Assembly (NCBI RefSeq): GCF_028583425.1
Contig: NC_072793.1
Location: 62,129,028 to 62,193,027 of the forward strand
Length of the DNA stretch: 64,000 bases
Direction of reading: 5' to 3'
DNA from: Eublepharis macularius
Lineage: Eukaryota > Chordata > Lepidosauria > Squamata > Eublepharidae
Shown: positions 33,286-46,300 of the stretch, piece after piece
Position numbering within the stretch: the stretch's first letter is position 1
Layout: the number at the start of each line of letters is the position of its first letter
The notes under the pieces: generated by a model
Database searches by the model: none
Told to the model about the DNA's origin: nothing
The model's input: only the letters and a program-made list of their open reading frames with translations
Program-made: the position numbers and the translations under genes

Positions 33286-36200
33286 AAGCATTCGATTAAT
33301 CAGCAAAGTAAACAGCAAGCATTCATTTAGTAAGTCATGTAAATAAAAGCAATCAATTATTGAAGTAAAATTATTTTTATTTTTAGTATGTATGGTCTGA
33401 GGAAGAGGATGAGGGGGGAGATCAAGAAAGATGAAACTGCAAATAGAAAATATTCAGTCACCTAAACAGATCTTTTGTTTCTAGTATATATTTTGTTACT
33501 AGTTGCCAAAAACACCCTCAAAAAACCTTTCACCTATCTCTGAAATTCAGCAAAGGTGAAGGATTCCATTTCTGAAGACTTATATGTAAAATTACAATGA
33601 AATGAGTTTCTGTGAAAGCAAATGGAAATGAAAAATGCTGTTGCATTACCACAAAATGGCATGAGTGCACAAGTGAGCAGCAGAGAATTTTTTTTTTTAA
33701 GAAAAAGCAGAGCAGGGGCATACAGAACAGTTCTGTGGTCCTGACTGTCTCTGATTCCCCTCACCAGCTAACCTGGCTCTGCTGCTACTATGGCTCCAGT
33801 TGCCCTGTTTCTCTTTTGCTAGGCAGACAACCTTCATTTTTATTTTGAGAAGAACTGAGGCTTACTTCACTGACTAAGCAAGTAAGCAAGCAAGCATAAT
33901 TTGCCTTCAATTATAGTAGGTGCTTTGAAACTGCATAGCTTAATTGACACACAATGGATTTTAAACTAATCAGGGAAATACCTATGGCATATTTCTGAAT
34001 TTTGGACATAATTTAGGCTGGAAATGGAGATTTGCTTGCACAACAAATTTGTAGCAAATTTTCTACACCCTCAAACTTAACATGATTTTTAAAAGAAGTT
34101 TGTAGCAGCCAGTTTTATATGGGATTTTTGTGAAACTCTGGTCTCTGGGTAGATTCTCTGTGCCTGGTTTTAGCCTGATGGGACAAACTGTCTGCATTTT
34201 ATGATGAATAGAGTTTTTCAGGCTATATAATGGCAGAATGTTTTTAACCAACACATCTTAATTCATAAAGCTGCTCTTTTTTAAACCTAGTTTTCTCCCT
34301 AATGTTAATATTCTACACAAGGAATTTTTTTTCTTTTTTGAACAGGGAGCCATTCAAACGTGCAACACCCCATTTGCACTCCGAAGTGATACATTCTAGG
34401 AGTGGTGGTATCATGGTCTATTCTGCACTTTTTAACCAGACTTCAAGATGCTGAAGAACCCAAGTCCACTCAGAAATTTCTTTTCACAGAATTCTCCACA
34501 GAACACAGAGGCCAAGCTATAAAGGAATCTGCCTTTTCATTCATTGGGTCTCCTTTTTCAGCATTTTCACTGGTTCTCAGAAGCCCTATTTCCAAGTTAC
34601 AGTGAACACTCATGCAATCTATGTACGGTGTACACTTCACTTTTTATTTTATTTTAGCTATGTATATTGACTGACTTTGATGTTACACTCAACACATGAT
34701 GGCTGAACATGTGATACAAACTCCACATTTATCCAGGTACTGGTCCCTAGCTCCAGTTGCCCAGTAAATGTGCTTTGGCTGTTCCTTACAAATAGATGTC
34801 ACACATATATGCAGGATCTCACTGTAATTTGAACAGGACTAGAGATTCTAGTTGATATGATCCTTGCTTGTCTTCCCCATAGGTTGCAGATACACGCTCC
34901 TACTCTCTGTTTCTTACTGTTTCTTCCCCTGCCTCATCTCTTCAGCACCCTGTCCACTTTCCCCAAAGTAACCCCCTTTTTTTACAATAGAGCACAGTAA
35001 GGAATAGACAAGCATTTCAAGATATGTAAATCAACAGCCTGAGAGCATGAAAATCTTCAGTGGAGATGTGCCCCTTAGTTAATGTTTGCACCAATGGGAA
35101 AACCCTAGAATTTAGCTGATTTATGTTGTTCTTAATTCAGATGATATTCTGACCCACTTTTAGTAACATATTTAAGCCTAAAAACGCTCATAGTCCTGGA
35201 GGTTTTATAAGGGTACTGAAAGTATTCAACTTTGGTGCAGGATGTTCTCGCTAGTTAGCATTCCCCAGAGTGTTTTCGTGCTAGGCCACTAGTGTAGATG
35301 TTCCAGAAGTAAAGACCAGATAGTTCAAACATCAAAGGTGAAGCATCTCCACCCCCCCTACTGTTGTTTGTTTTTTAGAAGAAAGGAGGCCGTTTCCTGT
35401 ATTCATTGGGAAGACAAGCCGGGGAAGTGCAGGCTAATTGCATCTTAAGGAACTATTATTGTATGAGCATTGAAATAAATAGGCTTGGATGTCAGTGAAG
35501 GGCACCATTACAACAGGACAGGGTGGTGGTGATTATGCCCTCCACTCTCCTTGCTTTGGAAGGCCTGGGATTATTTCTCTGGAGCACCTGCATCTGTGGT
35601 TGGCTTCTTGCTTCTACTTACTGAAGTGACTATACTTATGAGCAATTAAAGGGCCTAAGTACTATGCATACATGCTAAATGTACTAAACCTTAAAATAAA
35701 ATCACAAAAAGTGGTGTAGCGTTGAAAACTAAAATGACACCTTCTGCAGTAAAATGCACACATGCATGTTGCTATTTTAGATTAGGATTTTCTGTGGTGA
35801 ATTTATGAGGCTCTGGTTCCTCACAGAGCTCTGTTCAATCATTTAAATTGCAACTGTCATGGGAAGTCCCAGGCATTTTTTCTGAAAAAGGAGGCTCAGC
35901 TATGAGTGCAGACATTGCAGAGATAGTTGATAAAACTTAGTCCTAAATTAATTTCAGGATAACGTATGTCTAATGGAACTTGTTGCACACTAGTTGCATC
36001 AAACCCATTTCTGTCTCTTCTGCAAGAAACTAACTTCCTAATATTTCAATACAGAACATGTTGAGTGTTCATGACAGTCCATAAAATTGTGAACATCATG
36101 GCACTGCTTGGAGAAGAATGGCAGTAATTACTTGTGAGGCAGAGCCCTCCTCTAGAAGTAATTCCTTAAAGATGCTATCAGCTGAGTGAGGTAGGGTTTT

Positions 36201-39018
36201 TTTGTGACAGAAAGTGTCAGATTAGTGTTGTTCAAAATTTTCATTGAGACCCACCTTTAACCCCCACCCTCCAGTGAGCTGCGGTTACTAACCAGGAAGT
36301 TATGACATCTCAGTTGTGACATCAGGGTCAAGTGACAGGTGAAAGGGGACAGAATGATGGCAAGGGCAGGACCAGGGGTAGTAGACCAAGACAGCCAGGA
36401 ACAAAAAACACCAGCGAAGCATCTAGAGGAGTGCTGTAGTAAAGGACAAGCCAAAGGTCAGAGTTATGGAGAAATCCTCTCCGTCACTGAGTGGCCTTGC
36501 CTTGTCATTCTACTGATCCTCTCAGCAGGTATGTAAAGAGAGAGACAGTGTCCTTGCTCTCTATGCGCACTAACAGCAGGTCTTTCTAAAGAATAGCCAG
36601 AACAAATGGTGGGGAGCTTGTGACCCAGCAGGTGGTGCTCTGAGACCCTCCTGAGACTTGCCAGTCAGGGGCTGAAGCCTGAGAGTTATTGCAAAGTCTT
36701 GAAGTTTCTGACATTGAATTTCTTGGTATAGTGGACAAAGAGACTAAAACGAAAAAAACAACAACCCCAGTTCAATGTTCACCTCATTAACTTACTAAGT
36801 GAACTCAGACAAACTATTTTTCTTAAACTGCAATATGGAAATAAAAGAATACAGTTATTGTTAGGATTAGAAGAATACACGTGATGTGCTCTGAGTACTT
36901 AAAAGCTATATAAACACTAATGATTATTAATAAGAGTATTTGAAATTCAACACATTAAAATTCATGGGAGGAATCGTTTATTTTTAGGTGACTAAAATGA
37001 TGAAAATAAAATGAATATGGGGGAAGAAAAAGCAGAAGGAAAGATATTTGAAATGGCTCAAATGTCTTTTTTGCCCTCTGGTTGTTTTCTGTAAAGGTCA
37101 AGTATTTGAAACGTCGTCTGAGCGAGGAGTTATTTTCTGGGTTTATAGAAAGCCTATTTGATTTATAAAATATGAACTGTTTGAAAGATTTATAGGGGTT
37201 AGATATCCTGCCTAATTTTTTTGTGTTTGGAACAGCAGAAAGCTACACTGTGATATTTTTAAAACAGGTATTTACCCACACAATCAACTGCTTTTTATGT
37301 GGAACACAAATGCCTGGTCTAACTACTGGACGCAAAAGGAAAAAGTAGGAGCTGAGTGGAATGCACAGATTGTACCCAAGGAGCTATTTCAAGAAGGGTA
37401 GTTTCTAGAGGCCAGAAACAAAGCAGCAATCACCTGCATCCACATGCCAACTATTCTTTATTCCTAAGACAATAATAGCCGAATACTTTTATATTTGCCG
37501 TTTCTGCTCATTTAGTTGATGCAGCTATCCTTTTGCCGTCAAGAACATCTAACACAGACCAAACTATTGTTACATTAGATGTGCTTAAATATTTCTGTGA
37601 CATCTTAAAGATCAACCCATTATGGCATTTTTATAGGGAAAAGTCATCACATGCATAGTGCACAGAGAATACTGGTAGATGTTTAAATATGGATGAAAGA
37701 AAGAAGCACAAGGGCACATTAGATTTTGCTTGTATAACTAGGCGTGCCTATGATTATTCTGCAGAAAAATGTTGTTGGTAGAGAATCAGCTCCATATTAG
37801 TTTTGTTTAATGGTGTTAGGAGGAGGGGCATGCTTTGCTATGAACCACATGGTTGAAGAATGCTGATCCAAGCAATGTGATTATTGCTCCTGAAACTTGT
37901 AGCATTCGTTCATTAGGTCTGACAGTTTAGTAGAATGGCAACTCAATGTAACTTTACTTTGTAAAAAATACCATGGCTTTGGATGACTTCTTTTTCTCAT
38001 CCTGTCTTCACATCCGCTTGATAGCCATTATGCTTTTAGCATGTGGGCTGTGGAGCCTGTATCTTTCATATAGCTCAGTTTCACAAGGATACCACCACAC
38101 TTTCCCTGCAAGAAGCACAAGCAAAACCACACCAAACAACTTTTGTGAGAAGACTTGAATATACAGACATACATAATGGTGAGATATTTTCCCTCCCCAT
38201 CTCTACCTTCCCTACGGCACTTGAATTGGGCTTCTTTCAAGAAAATTATCCCCAGCTGTTTCCTGCTGTGATTTGTGCCAACCTCTCAGCAGCCTCTGGA
38301 AAGGGAAGGAGAAGGAGACTACTTGCCAGGCTGGTCAATTGGGAACCTCTGAGGGAATCCAGATGCTAGCCAAATGCAGATTGAAAGGTATGGAAGTGCT
38401 TCCTCTTCCAAAGTGGGAACTTATGCATCTCCCCTGTGAGGAGATGCATGCTTTTTAGATGCAGGTATGGCTCATGCATGTTGCTATGGAAATTATATTT
38501 AAGTTCTGGTTTGGCTGAGGCACAGGAAATACTAAACGGGGAAAAGTTACCACCCCTCATTGCATAATATTCGAAGCCATTGTCACTGCACAAGACTGTA
38601 AGAGTGTTCTCAAGTTTGGTCAGAGTCTGCTTGATTTGTTTGGCTGCTTCCTCTTGCTTCCTTCTGCTTTTTCTTGCCTTATCATAAGCTTTTGTGGCCT
38701 GATTTTGATTAGCTTGCTACTTGGGGCAGACTCTATCTAGTTTCCTGGCTGAATGCAATCTTGCCTGCAGCTTATGTGGACCCCATCCTGCATTGACACA
38801 CTGACAATTTTAAGCCTGAAAATAAACTGCTAGTCATGATTGTGTATATTCAGCTCTTCTCACGTGAGTAGTGATTTTGTGTTGTTTGCGCATAATCCTA
38901 TGTACCTCTATTAGTAATCTGTGGCCTAAAAGCGCAAAGACTTAGTTGCCTCCTGGCAGGAAATTAGAAACTTCCAGAGCTAGAGGCAGGATTCTGTGTA
39001 ACATGAACTGTTGAAACT
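33286..39018. other. Repeat-poor intergenic block
   Basis: About 5.7 kb with no mobile element I recognise, unlike the rest of the window. Short open frames are present (for example 38043-38369 plus) but carry no family signature. It may hold regulatory DNA; this is an inference. Confidence 0.4.
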
Positions 39019-39019
39019 A

Positions 39020-39216
39020 CATCGCGCTGATTTCAGTCCATTGGTCTATTAAGATCAAAATTGTCTACTCACACTGGCAGCAGCTCTCTAGGGTGTCAGA
39101 TGGAGGTTTTTTACATTGCCTACCACATGATCCTTTCAGCTGAAGGTGCAGGGCGTTGAACCTGGGTCTTCCTGCACGAATAGCAGATGCTGTGCCACTG
39201 AGCTGCAGCCCCTCTC
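39020..39216 (-). repeat. tRNA-derived SINE, GGGGCTGCAGCTCAGTGG family
   Basis: The minus strand begins GGGGCTGCAGCTCAGTGGCA (A box) and has AGGTTCAACGCC (B box). It then has the body GATCATGTGGTAGGCAATGT and CAGTGTGAGTAGACAATTTTG. The tRNA-like part is too degenerate to be a real tRNA gene. Confidence 0.75.
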
Positions 39217-42200
39217 CAATGTATTCTTCTTTCCTACTTCAGTTCTTTGGGGAAGACATTGATGGATGGGCTTTGCTCATCTTTATGCAAAAAAAAAAAA
39301 AGGAGCAATGATTAGGATGTGGAACAAGGCACACTTTACCAGCACCGTAAGCTTTTTTCAATGAAAGACATTCCCTGGTTAACTAGTCAGCACATTTGAG
39401 CATAAGAGAGAATATTTTTTTCAGGCCAAACTATCTGGTGGTCCTGTGAGTGTCTTGCCATTCTGTGCACCATGTGATTTTTCTAACATGTTTACCTGCA
39501 GTTATTTTTTCTCTCTTGGTGTGTCTGACCCTTGCTTTTGCCAAATTGTAAATTGGGTTGTATATCTTAATGGGAGTAGGGCTGGGCTGGTTGGTGGATA
39601 GTCTTTTGTAGCATAATCTCCCAAACAAGAATCTTTCTATATTCTTCTGTGCCCATGTACTGCAATGGATTTAGAAGGGTATAACTCTATTTAGGATTAC
39701 ACTGTTAGTCTTTTTTTTCAAATCACTGATGCCATTTTCTGCAAGTCTGTTTATCTCCAACAATAATCTATATTGTTCTATTCTTTGCTCTAACAATCTT
39801 TATTTCATGAAAGACCTTGTATAGCTGGAAGATATGAAATTGGCCCAGCAAGATATGATGGTTCAATCTATTTTTGTGACACCCTTTATAAACTTATAGG
39901 TTTCCTACAACTCATTATATGAAAGCTGGATGGAAGACACGTGTTTCTCAGTCTCTCTCTCTCTCTCTCTTTTATTCAAGTAGAAGGGGAAAAATAGGAA
40001 TGGCTTTGGTTCCAGCAATTTACTGCAGAATATTTGAACCAGATGCTGTTAAACCATAATTCCAAACAATTTGCCAGAATTATGTATCTACTTTGATTTT
40101 TGAGTCAAACATAGGATATGCATGGTTTGCATTACTTGTAGATATAAACAAAAATGTGATGCGATTACAGCTAATACAGGACAGATAATGACAAACAGAC
40201 ATGATTTCACTAACTGCTGTCCTAGCTGGAGGAAAACTGCAACCATCTTTGCTAGCTATCTCTCAAAAAAAGAGTCTTCAGGATGTGGCTGCTTGGATAA
40301 AGACTCTTCCAACTCTCAGTCATGGCTATGTAAGAGGACTGTGCACCCAGACTGCAGTGACAACCCAGGCTTGTATTCCAGAGAGGAAGGACTATAATGC
40401 TTGGATGTAAAAAAACAATGGAAAAGATAACTGTTAAAACTTGCAATCATGTCCAGATCCATAAACTGCATGGTCCCTATTATATAAGGCCCAGTTTTTA
40501 ACAGATTTGCACATATTCTGCTTAGCATGCTGAGAAACCGAACATGTCCACCTTGAAATGACAGATGATGGAAACAGAAGACTGAACACCATATGGTAGG
40601 CAGGGAAAAATTGACCACAGGGCAGCTTTGGCTTATGTCACTGGGGAAGCCAGGGATGAAGACAGATACAACATTTCTAGAGCAATGAGAGCCCTTGCTG
40701 TGCTTAGCCCAAATCGTCCTACTCCATGGTAAGAGAGAAGCCTGCTGTGCATGATGTTTAGGCTGCCGCTGTCCTTCCCATGGAGCTCCTAAGAAATGTA
40801 CTGTCCAATTAATCGAGAATAGGGCTAATTTTCATTGATTGAAAGGGTTTTAATTAATTAATCAGTTAATCAATTAAGTGCATGGGTAAATGTATGAACT
40901 TTTGGTGACACTTTAAAAAAATTTAAAGCAGGTAGGGACAAGGGCAAGATTGATTGTAATGGCAGCTTTCTATCTGTTGTCACATATCTGTCATTTCAAT
41001 GGGAAAGCTAGGAAGAAGATGGGCTCATACCAGAGCTGAAGAATTTGCTCTGAGCTCTGTTATTACCATCAGTCTTCAATAGTTGGTTGGGTTTCCTTCT
41101 GGCAACAGTTACAGTGCATACCTTAGCAAAGTTACAGTCTTCCCCTGAAGTCAATAGGCTTAGAAGGGTATAACTCTGTTTAAGATTGCACTTTTATTTT
41201 ACTATATAGCTGCAAGCTACAGATGATTGCCATGTAATTAAATCTACCCTATCCTAAATATTTAAGATAATACCATTTGGTTAGTGATCATCTACATATT
41301 CCCAAACCATAGTAATATTTAACAACAACAACAACAACAACAACATTCAATTTATATACCGCCCTTCAGGACAACTTAACACCAACTCAGAGCTGTTTAC
41401 GAAGGATGTTATTATTAAGCATTAGAACTAGTTAATATTATGGAGGCCCTATTAATGGAAACTTAAAATATGAACACTAGCTTCCCAATTCAACAACTCT
41501 GGTGCATAAAAATAACAGTTTGCTGATTTCCTTGATCACCTGCATCTGAATAGCATTTTCTTTCCTCATCTCAGGCCATTCAGTCAAACTGGGTTGCACT
41601 ATAGCTCCCACTGATATTTCTATAGTGCACAATAATTCTGGCCTTCACACAATTGTCCCCCAGGAAATATAACTGTGATTTTTGCCCCAGTTTAACAAAG
41701 GGGACATACCATTACATCAATACTTTTGCGGAAAATAGACATCTTTCCCATCATTCTGTAAATTCTTTTATTTCATTTTGTGTCCCTTGGAGAATAAAAA
41801 ATAAGTTTTCATTGGCAGACCTTATGGTTCTGAAAACTATGTAGCCATCCAGCAATTCAAGCAACGATTTCTGCTTCTGTTCAGAGCTTTGTCCTAGCAT
41901 TAGGAGATTACCTTAAGTGACTCATATGATTGGCCTGTAAGAAATGTGAATTGCTCAGTGAAATACCAACAGTAAACTATTACACTGTTGATATCAGGAA
42001 CAGCTTATTACTTTGAGCTCACTTCATTTAAGTGGGATCCTGAGCAAAAGCCAGTTAAAATGATTTCTCAGGTCATAGATGGTAAAGAACTCAGAGTCCC
42101 CATCTGGTCTTTCTCCTTGTTGGTTGCATAATGTTTCCTATACAACATCCCCATGGGATTTCTCCAGTCTAGCCAGAAACCCCCTTATTTCTTTTGTTAC

Positions 42201-42894
42201 ACTGATTTGCTGTTTAAACTGAATCCTTTTGGCCATTGTTTTGCCCTGCTTGTTCTGTGCAGATCCCAGAACCTGAAGAGAGTTTGCAGAGAAGGGATTG
42301 CATAGGTTTATATATTCGCTTCGGTAATTCGTTCTAGATTTGTTTTCCCATTTCCCAATGATCCTATTGCATTTTTTAAAGTTATAGCTACGCCAAAAAT
42401 ATCTTTTCAAGCATGTTAGAACAACCCCAAACTGGACAGGCTAATCAATGATCACCATTTTTTAAAAAATCCTTATCGGTGGAACATAATGATAGTTGAA
42501 GCCTTGTAAACATCCATTTTAGCTTACGTGACTGATGCCCTTCTTATGGGCAGACAACCTTCAGCCCCGCTGTCCCGCCCGTTTGCTTTATAGTAGAATT
42601 CCATGTTGAAAACTGGCCACCTTCTATACCAGTATATAATTCTATGTTGTACTAGTTATTCCAAAGTTTCCCTTGCACCCTGCATTAATGCTCTTTGGTT
42701 GTTTCCTGATTATGAGATTGGTCTTCACAGCACAGATCACAGTGTTACCCCATTGTGTTAATAACACAAGAAAGCAATGGGGAGGGATATACATTCACAT
42801 TGCAAGACTGATAGGAGTGCAGTAGAGTTGGGCATTGCATTAGTTGCTCTGCATATAGCTATTACATTTTTCTCCTGCTTTAACTCCAAGTAGT
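39217..42894. other. Intergenic, minor repeats only
   Basis: It contains a TC microsatellite near 39950-39970, partial palindromic-MITE pieces near 39.66-39.71 and 41.14-41.19 kb, a CAA microsatellite at 41322-41346 and a short minus-strand SINE tail to about 41410. No coding signal. Confidence 0.45.
41322..41410 (-). repeat. Truncated SINE tail with CAA microsatellite
   Basis: (CAA)n at 41322-41346 is the tail of a truncated copy of the family at 31162-31391. It shares ATACCGCCCTTCAGGA and the ACTCAGAGC-GTTTAC block. Confidence 0.65.
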
Positions 42895-43062
42895 TCAGTG
42901 CAATATATATGGATCTTTTTCATTTTATTCTCACATCAACCCTGTGAGGTAGACTGGACTGAGAGATTATAACTGAGCCAAAGAAATTTAGCAAGCTTAA
43001 TTGCAGTATGAGGATTTGAACCCGAGTCTCTCAGATCCTAGTTCAACCACTACCATTTGTTG
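42895..43062 (-). repeat. tRNA-derived SINE
   Basis: Blocks AACCCTGTGAGGTAGAC and GGATTTGAACCCGAGTCTC (B-box complement) are shared with the other minus-strand SINE copies. The head near CTAGTTCAACCACTACC is the tRNA-like 5' end. Confidence 0.65.
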
Positions 43063-43085
43063 GTTTCACTATCTAGCATGTATCT

Positions 43086-43308
43086 AAATCAAAAAGAGTC
43101 CAGTAGCACCTTTAAGACTAACCAATTTTATTGTAGCATAAGCTTTCGAGAATCAAGTTCTCTTCGTCAGATGCCTGATACAGATACAGATACAGATACT
43201 GATTCTCGAAAGCTTATGCTACAATAAAATTGGTTAGTCTTAAAGGTGCTACTGGACTCTTTTTGATTTTGCTACCACAGACTAACACGGCTAACTCCTC
43301 TGCATATA
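43086..43308. mobile_element. Palindromic Penelope-like insertion, copy B
   Basis: Inverted arms of the same sequence (AAAAAGAGTCCAGTAGCACC at the left, GGTGCTACTGGACTCTTTTT at the right) surround a short CAGATA microsatellite. Perfect 12-bp target duplications TAGCATGTATCT lie at 43074-43085 and 43309-43320. The left arm, read on the minus strand, has an intact hammerhead-like core (CTGACGA, GAGAA/TTCTC stem, GAAA, then GC-TTAT-GC). Confidence 0.8.
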
Positions 43309-43384
43309 TAGCATGTATCTGTGGATCTTCCTTAGTGGACTTTATATATATGTTATAGTTGTATCTTGTCCTCGAAAAACTGCT

Positions 43385-46300
43385 TGGTATGATACAGAAT
43401 TTATTATTTGGGTAGTGAAAATTTTGTTACGGTTCTGTTATGGTTATGATTAATGTATACTGTCTAAATTTGGATTCTTAAGCTGTGTTTCATCAATGTT
43501 TCAGTAAATTGGTAGATTTTAGATATGATTATTTGTTGGTGGAGGGAGATTTCAATGGAATACTAAATACAGCTTTAGATCAAAGTACACCTTCACATAA
43601 TGAACTTCATTGGTGAGCTACACTTACAGCCTATATGGTTGAACTAGGTTTGATTGATCCTTGGTGTATGTTACACCCAAAGGACAGAGACTATACGTAC
43701 ATAACTGTTTTCAATTAGATTATTTTCTTGTTTCAGCTGTGTTGATGCAGTAGATTAAAGCATGTGATATAGATATAATTGTTATTTTTGATCATGCCCC
43801 TATTTCATTAGTTTTCCAGTTTCCTGATTGGGTTAGACCACCAAGCTTATGGTGTCTTAACGTCTCTTTGCTCAATGACACGGGATAGCTGAACTTGCAG
43901 AGTATTTTAATATTAACCAAGGAACTGCAAATATTTGTGCTGTTGAATAGGGAATTTGTAAAGCTTTTGTCAGAGGCAGGATTATTACATATGCATCTCT
44001 TAAGAAGGTTCCAGAAATGGAAGAAATGAACATGAAAAATAAATTGAAATATTTGTTAACTCAGTTTGCTACATCTCCCAATCTATTGAGAGTTGCAAAA
44101 GGTTAAATATGGGATAATATATTGACACTGAAAGCACAACATGCTTTGATGTGCTTATGCCAGTCATTTTGGGAACAAGGAGAGTTAGCTGGCAGATTAT
44201 TGGCCCATAGTTTAAGGCAGTGAAAGAACAAGAATTATATTCCTATGATTAAGGCTAAGGACAATGTAATGCATACTACCTCAACGGAAATAATTTTGCT
44301 GTTTCAAAAATTTACTTTAAATTGTATAGTAAGAGGAAAGAACCATCTGAAGAACACTTGGAAAAATCTTTCTCTCACCTTGATCTTCCATATTTAGATA
44401 TGGTTTAGGAACAGCTACTTGCTAAGCCTTTGCCATATGGATGAAATTAAGGTTGTGAAAAGGAATATGAGTGCTGGTAAATCTCCAGGATCGGACAGGT
44501 TCTCTATTGAATTCCCTATAAAACCTTTTCAGATTTTTTAATTCCAAAATTATATCAATTGTACAATGAGATTTTTGAATCTGATGTATTGTCAGCATCA
44601 CTGCAGGATGCTTATATTACTGTCATTCCGAAGTCAAGCAAAGACAACACTCCATGTGCAAATTTTCAACTTATTTCTTTGATGATTGTGGATGCTAAGA
44701 TATTAATGGCCATTCTTGCTAACAGACTTCAAAAGGTTATTAGAACTTTGATGTATGTAGACCAGGAAGTAGGCAAGGATCTGATAATCTTAGGCTGGTT
44801 GCTGATCTGATTGCATTAAATAGAAAGAGATCTGCATGTGTGTTATGTGCCGTCAAGTCGCCTTCGACCAATGGCGACCCTATGAATGAAAGACCTCCAA
44901 AACGTCCTATCATTCATTAATAGACTTGCTCAGATCCTGCAAAATGGGGGGCATGGCTTCTTTTATTGAGTCAAGCCATCCTGTTTTAGGTCTTCCTCTT
45001 TTCCTACTGCCTTCCACATTTCATAGCATTATTGACTTTTCCAGAAAATCTTGTCTTCTCATGATGTGACCTAAGTACGATAGCCTCAGTTTTGTCATTT
45101 TAGATTCTAGGGAGAATTCAGGCTTAATTTGATCTAGTACTCACTAATTTGTCTTTTTGGCTATCCATGGTATCCACAAAACTCTCCTCCAGCACCACAT
45201 TTCAAATGAATCAATTTTCTTCCTGTCAGCTTTCTTCACTGTCCAGTTTTCACATCTATACATAGTAATGGGGAATATCATAGTTTGGATTATCTTGATC
45301 TTTGTTTCCAGAGAGACATCTCTACTTTTAAGGATCTTATCTAGCTCCCTCATAGCTGCTCTTCCAAGTCTCAGTCTTTCGATTTCTTCATTGCAGTCTC
45401 CCTGTTGGTTGATGATTGAGCCAAGGAATAGAAAATCTTGAAACAATTTCAATTTCCTCATTGTCAACTTTAAAATTGTGTAATTCCTCAGTAGTCATTA
45501 CTTTTGTCTTCTTGATGTTCAGCTGTAATCTTGCTTTGGCGCTTTCTCCTTTAACCTTCCTCAGTAGTCGTTTCAAGTCTTCACTATTTTCTGCTACTAG
45601 CGAGGTGTCATCTGCATATCTCAAATTGTTAATGTTCCTTCCACCAATTTTCATGACACCTTCTTCTTGATCTAATCCAGCTTTCCTTATGATATATTCT
45701 GAATTGAGGTTGAACAGGTAGGGAGATAATATGCATCCTTGTCTGACACTCTTGCCAATTGGAAACCATTCTGTTTTTCCATAGTCTGTCCTGACAGTAG
45801 GCTCTTGTCCAGACAGTACAGGTTGTGCAGAAGTTGTGGCACCCCCATTTCTTTTAAGGCTCTCTATAGCTTTTCATGATCCAAACAGTCAAAAGCTTTT
45901 CTATAATCTATAAAACACAAGCTGATTTTCTTCTGAAATTCCCTGGTATGTTCCATTAACCATTGTAAATTTGCAATGTGATCTCTGGTGCCTCTTCCTT
46001 TTCTGAATCCAGAGAAAGAGATCTGATCAAGTTGCTATTTTTCACTTGATGCTGAAAAAGCATTTGACAAAACATATTAGAAATTTATTTTCTCTATGTT
46101 GATAAAATTTGGCTTACCTCATGAATTTTTGAAATGGATTAGAATTCTGTATTCATCCCCCCAAATCTAGGGTAATGATCAATGGTATTTTTTATGTACC
46201 ATTTCCTCTTGAAAGAAGTACTAGGCAAGGTTGTCCTCTTTTTCCTCTCATTTTTGATCTATGTTTGGAACCTCTGGCATGTGCTATGAGACGAAATAAT

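Noticed and set aside
41322..41346. Possible CRISPR-like short repeat array
   Set aside because: It is a simple CAA microsatellite at a SINE tail in a vertebrate genome.
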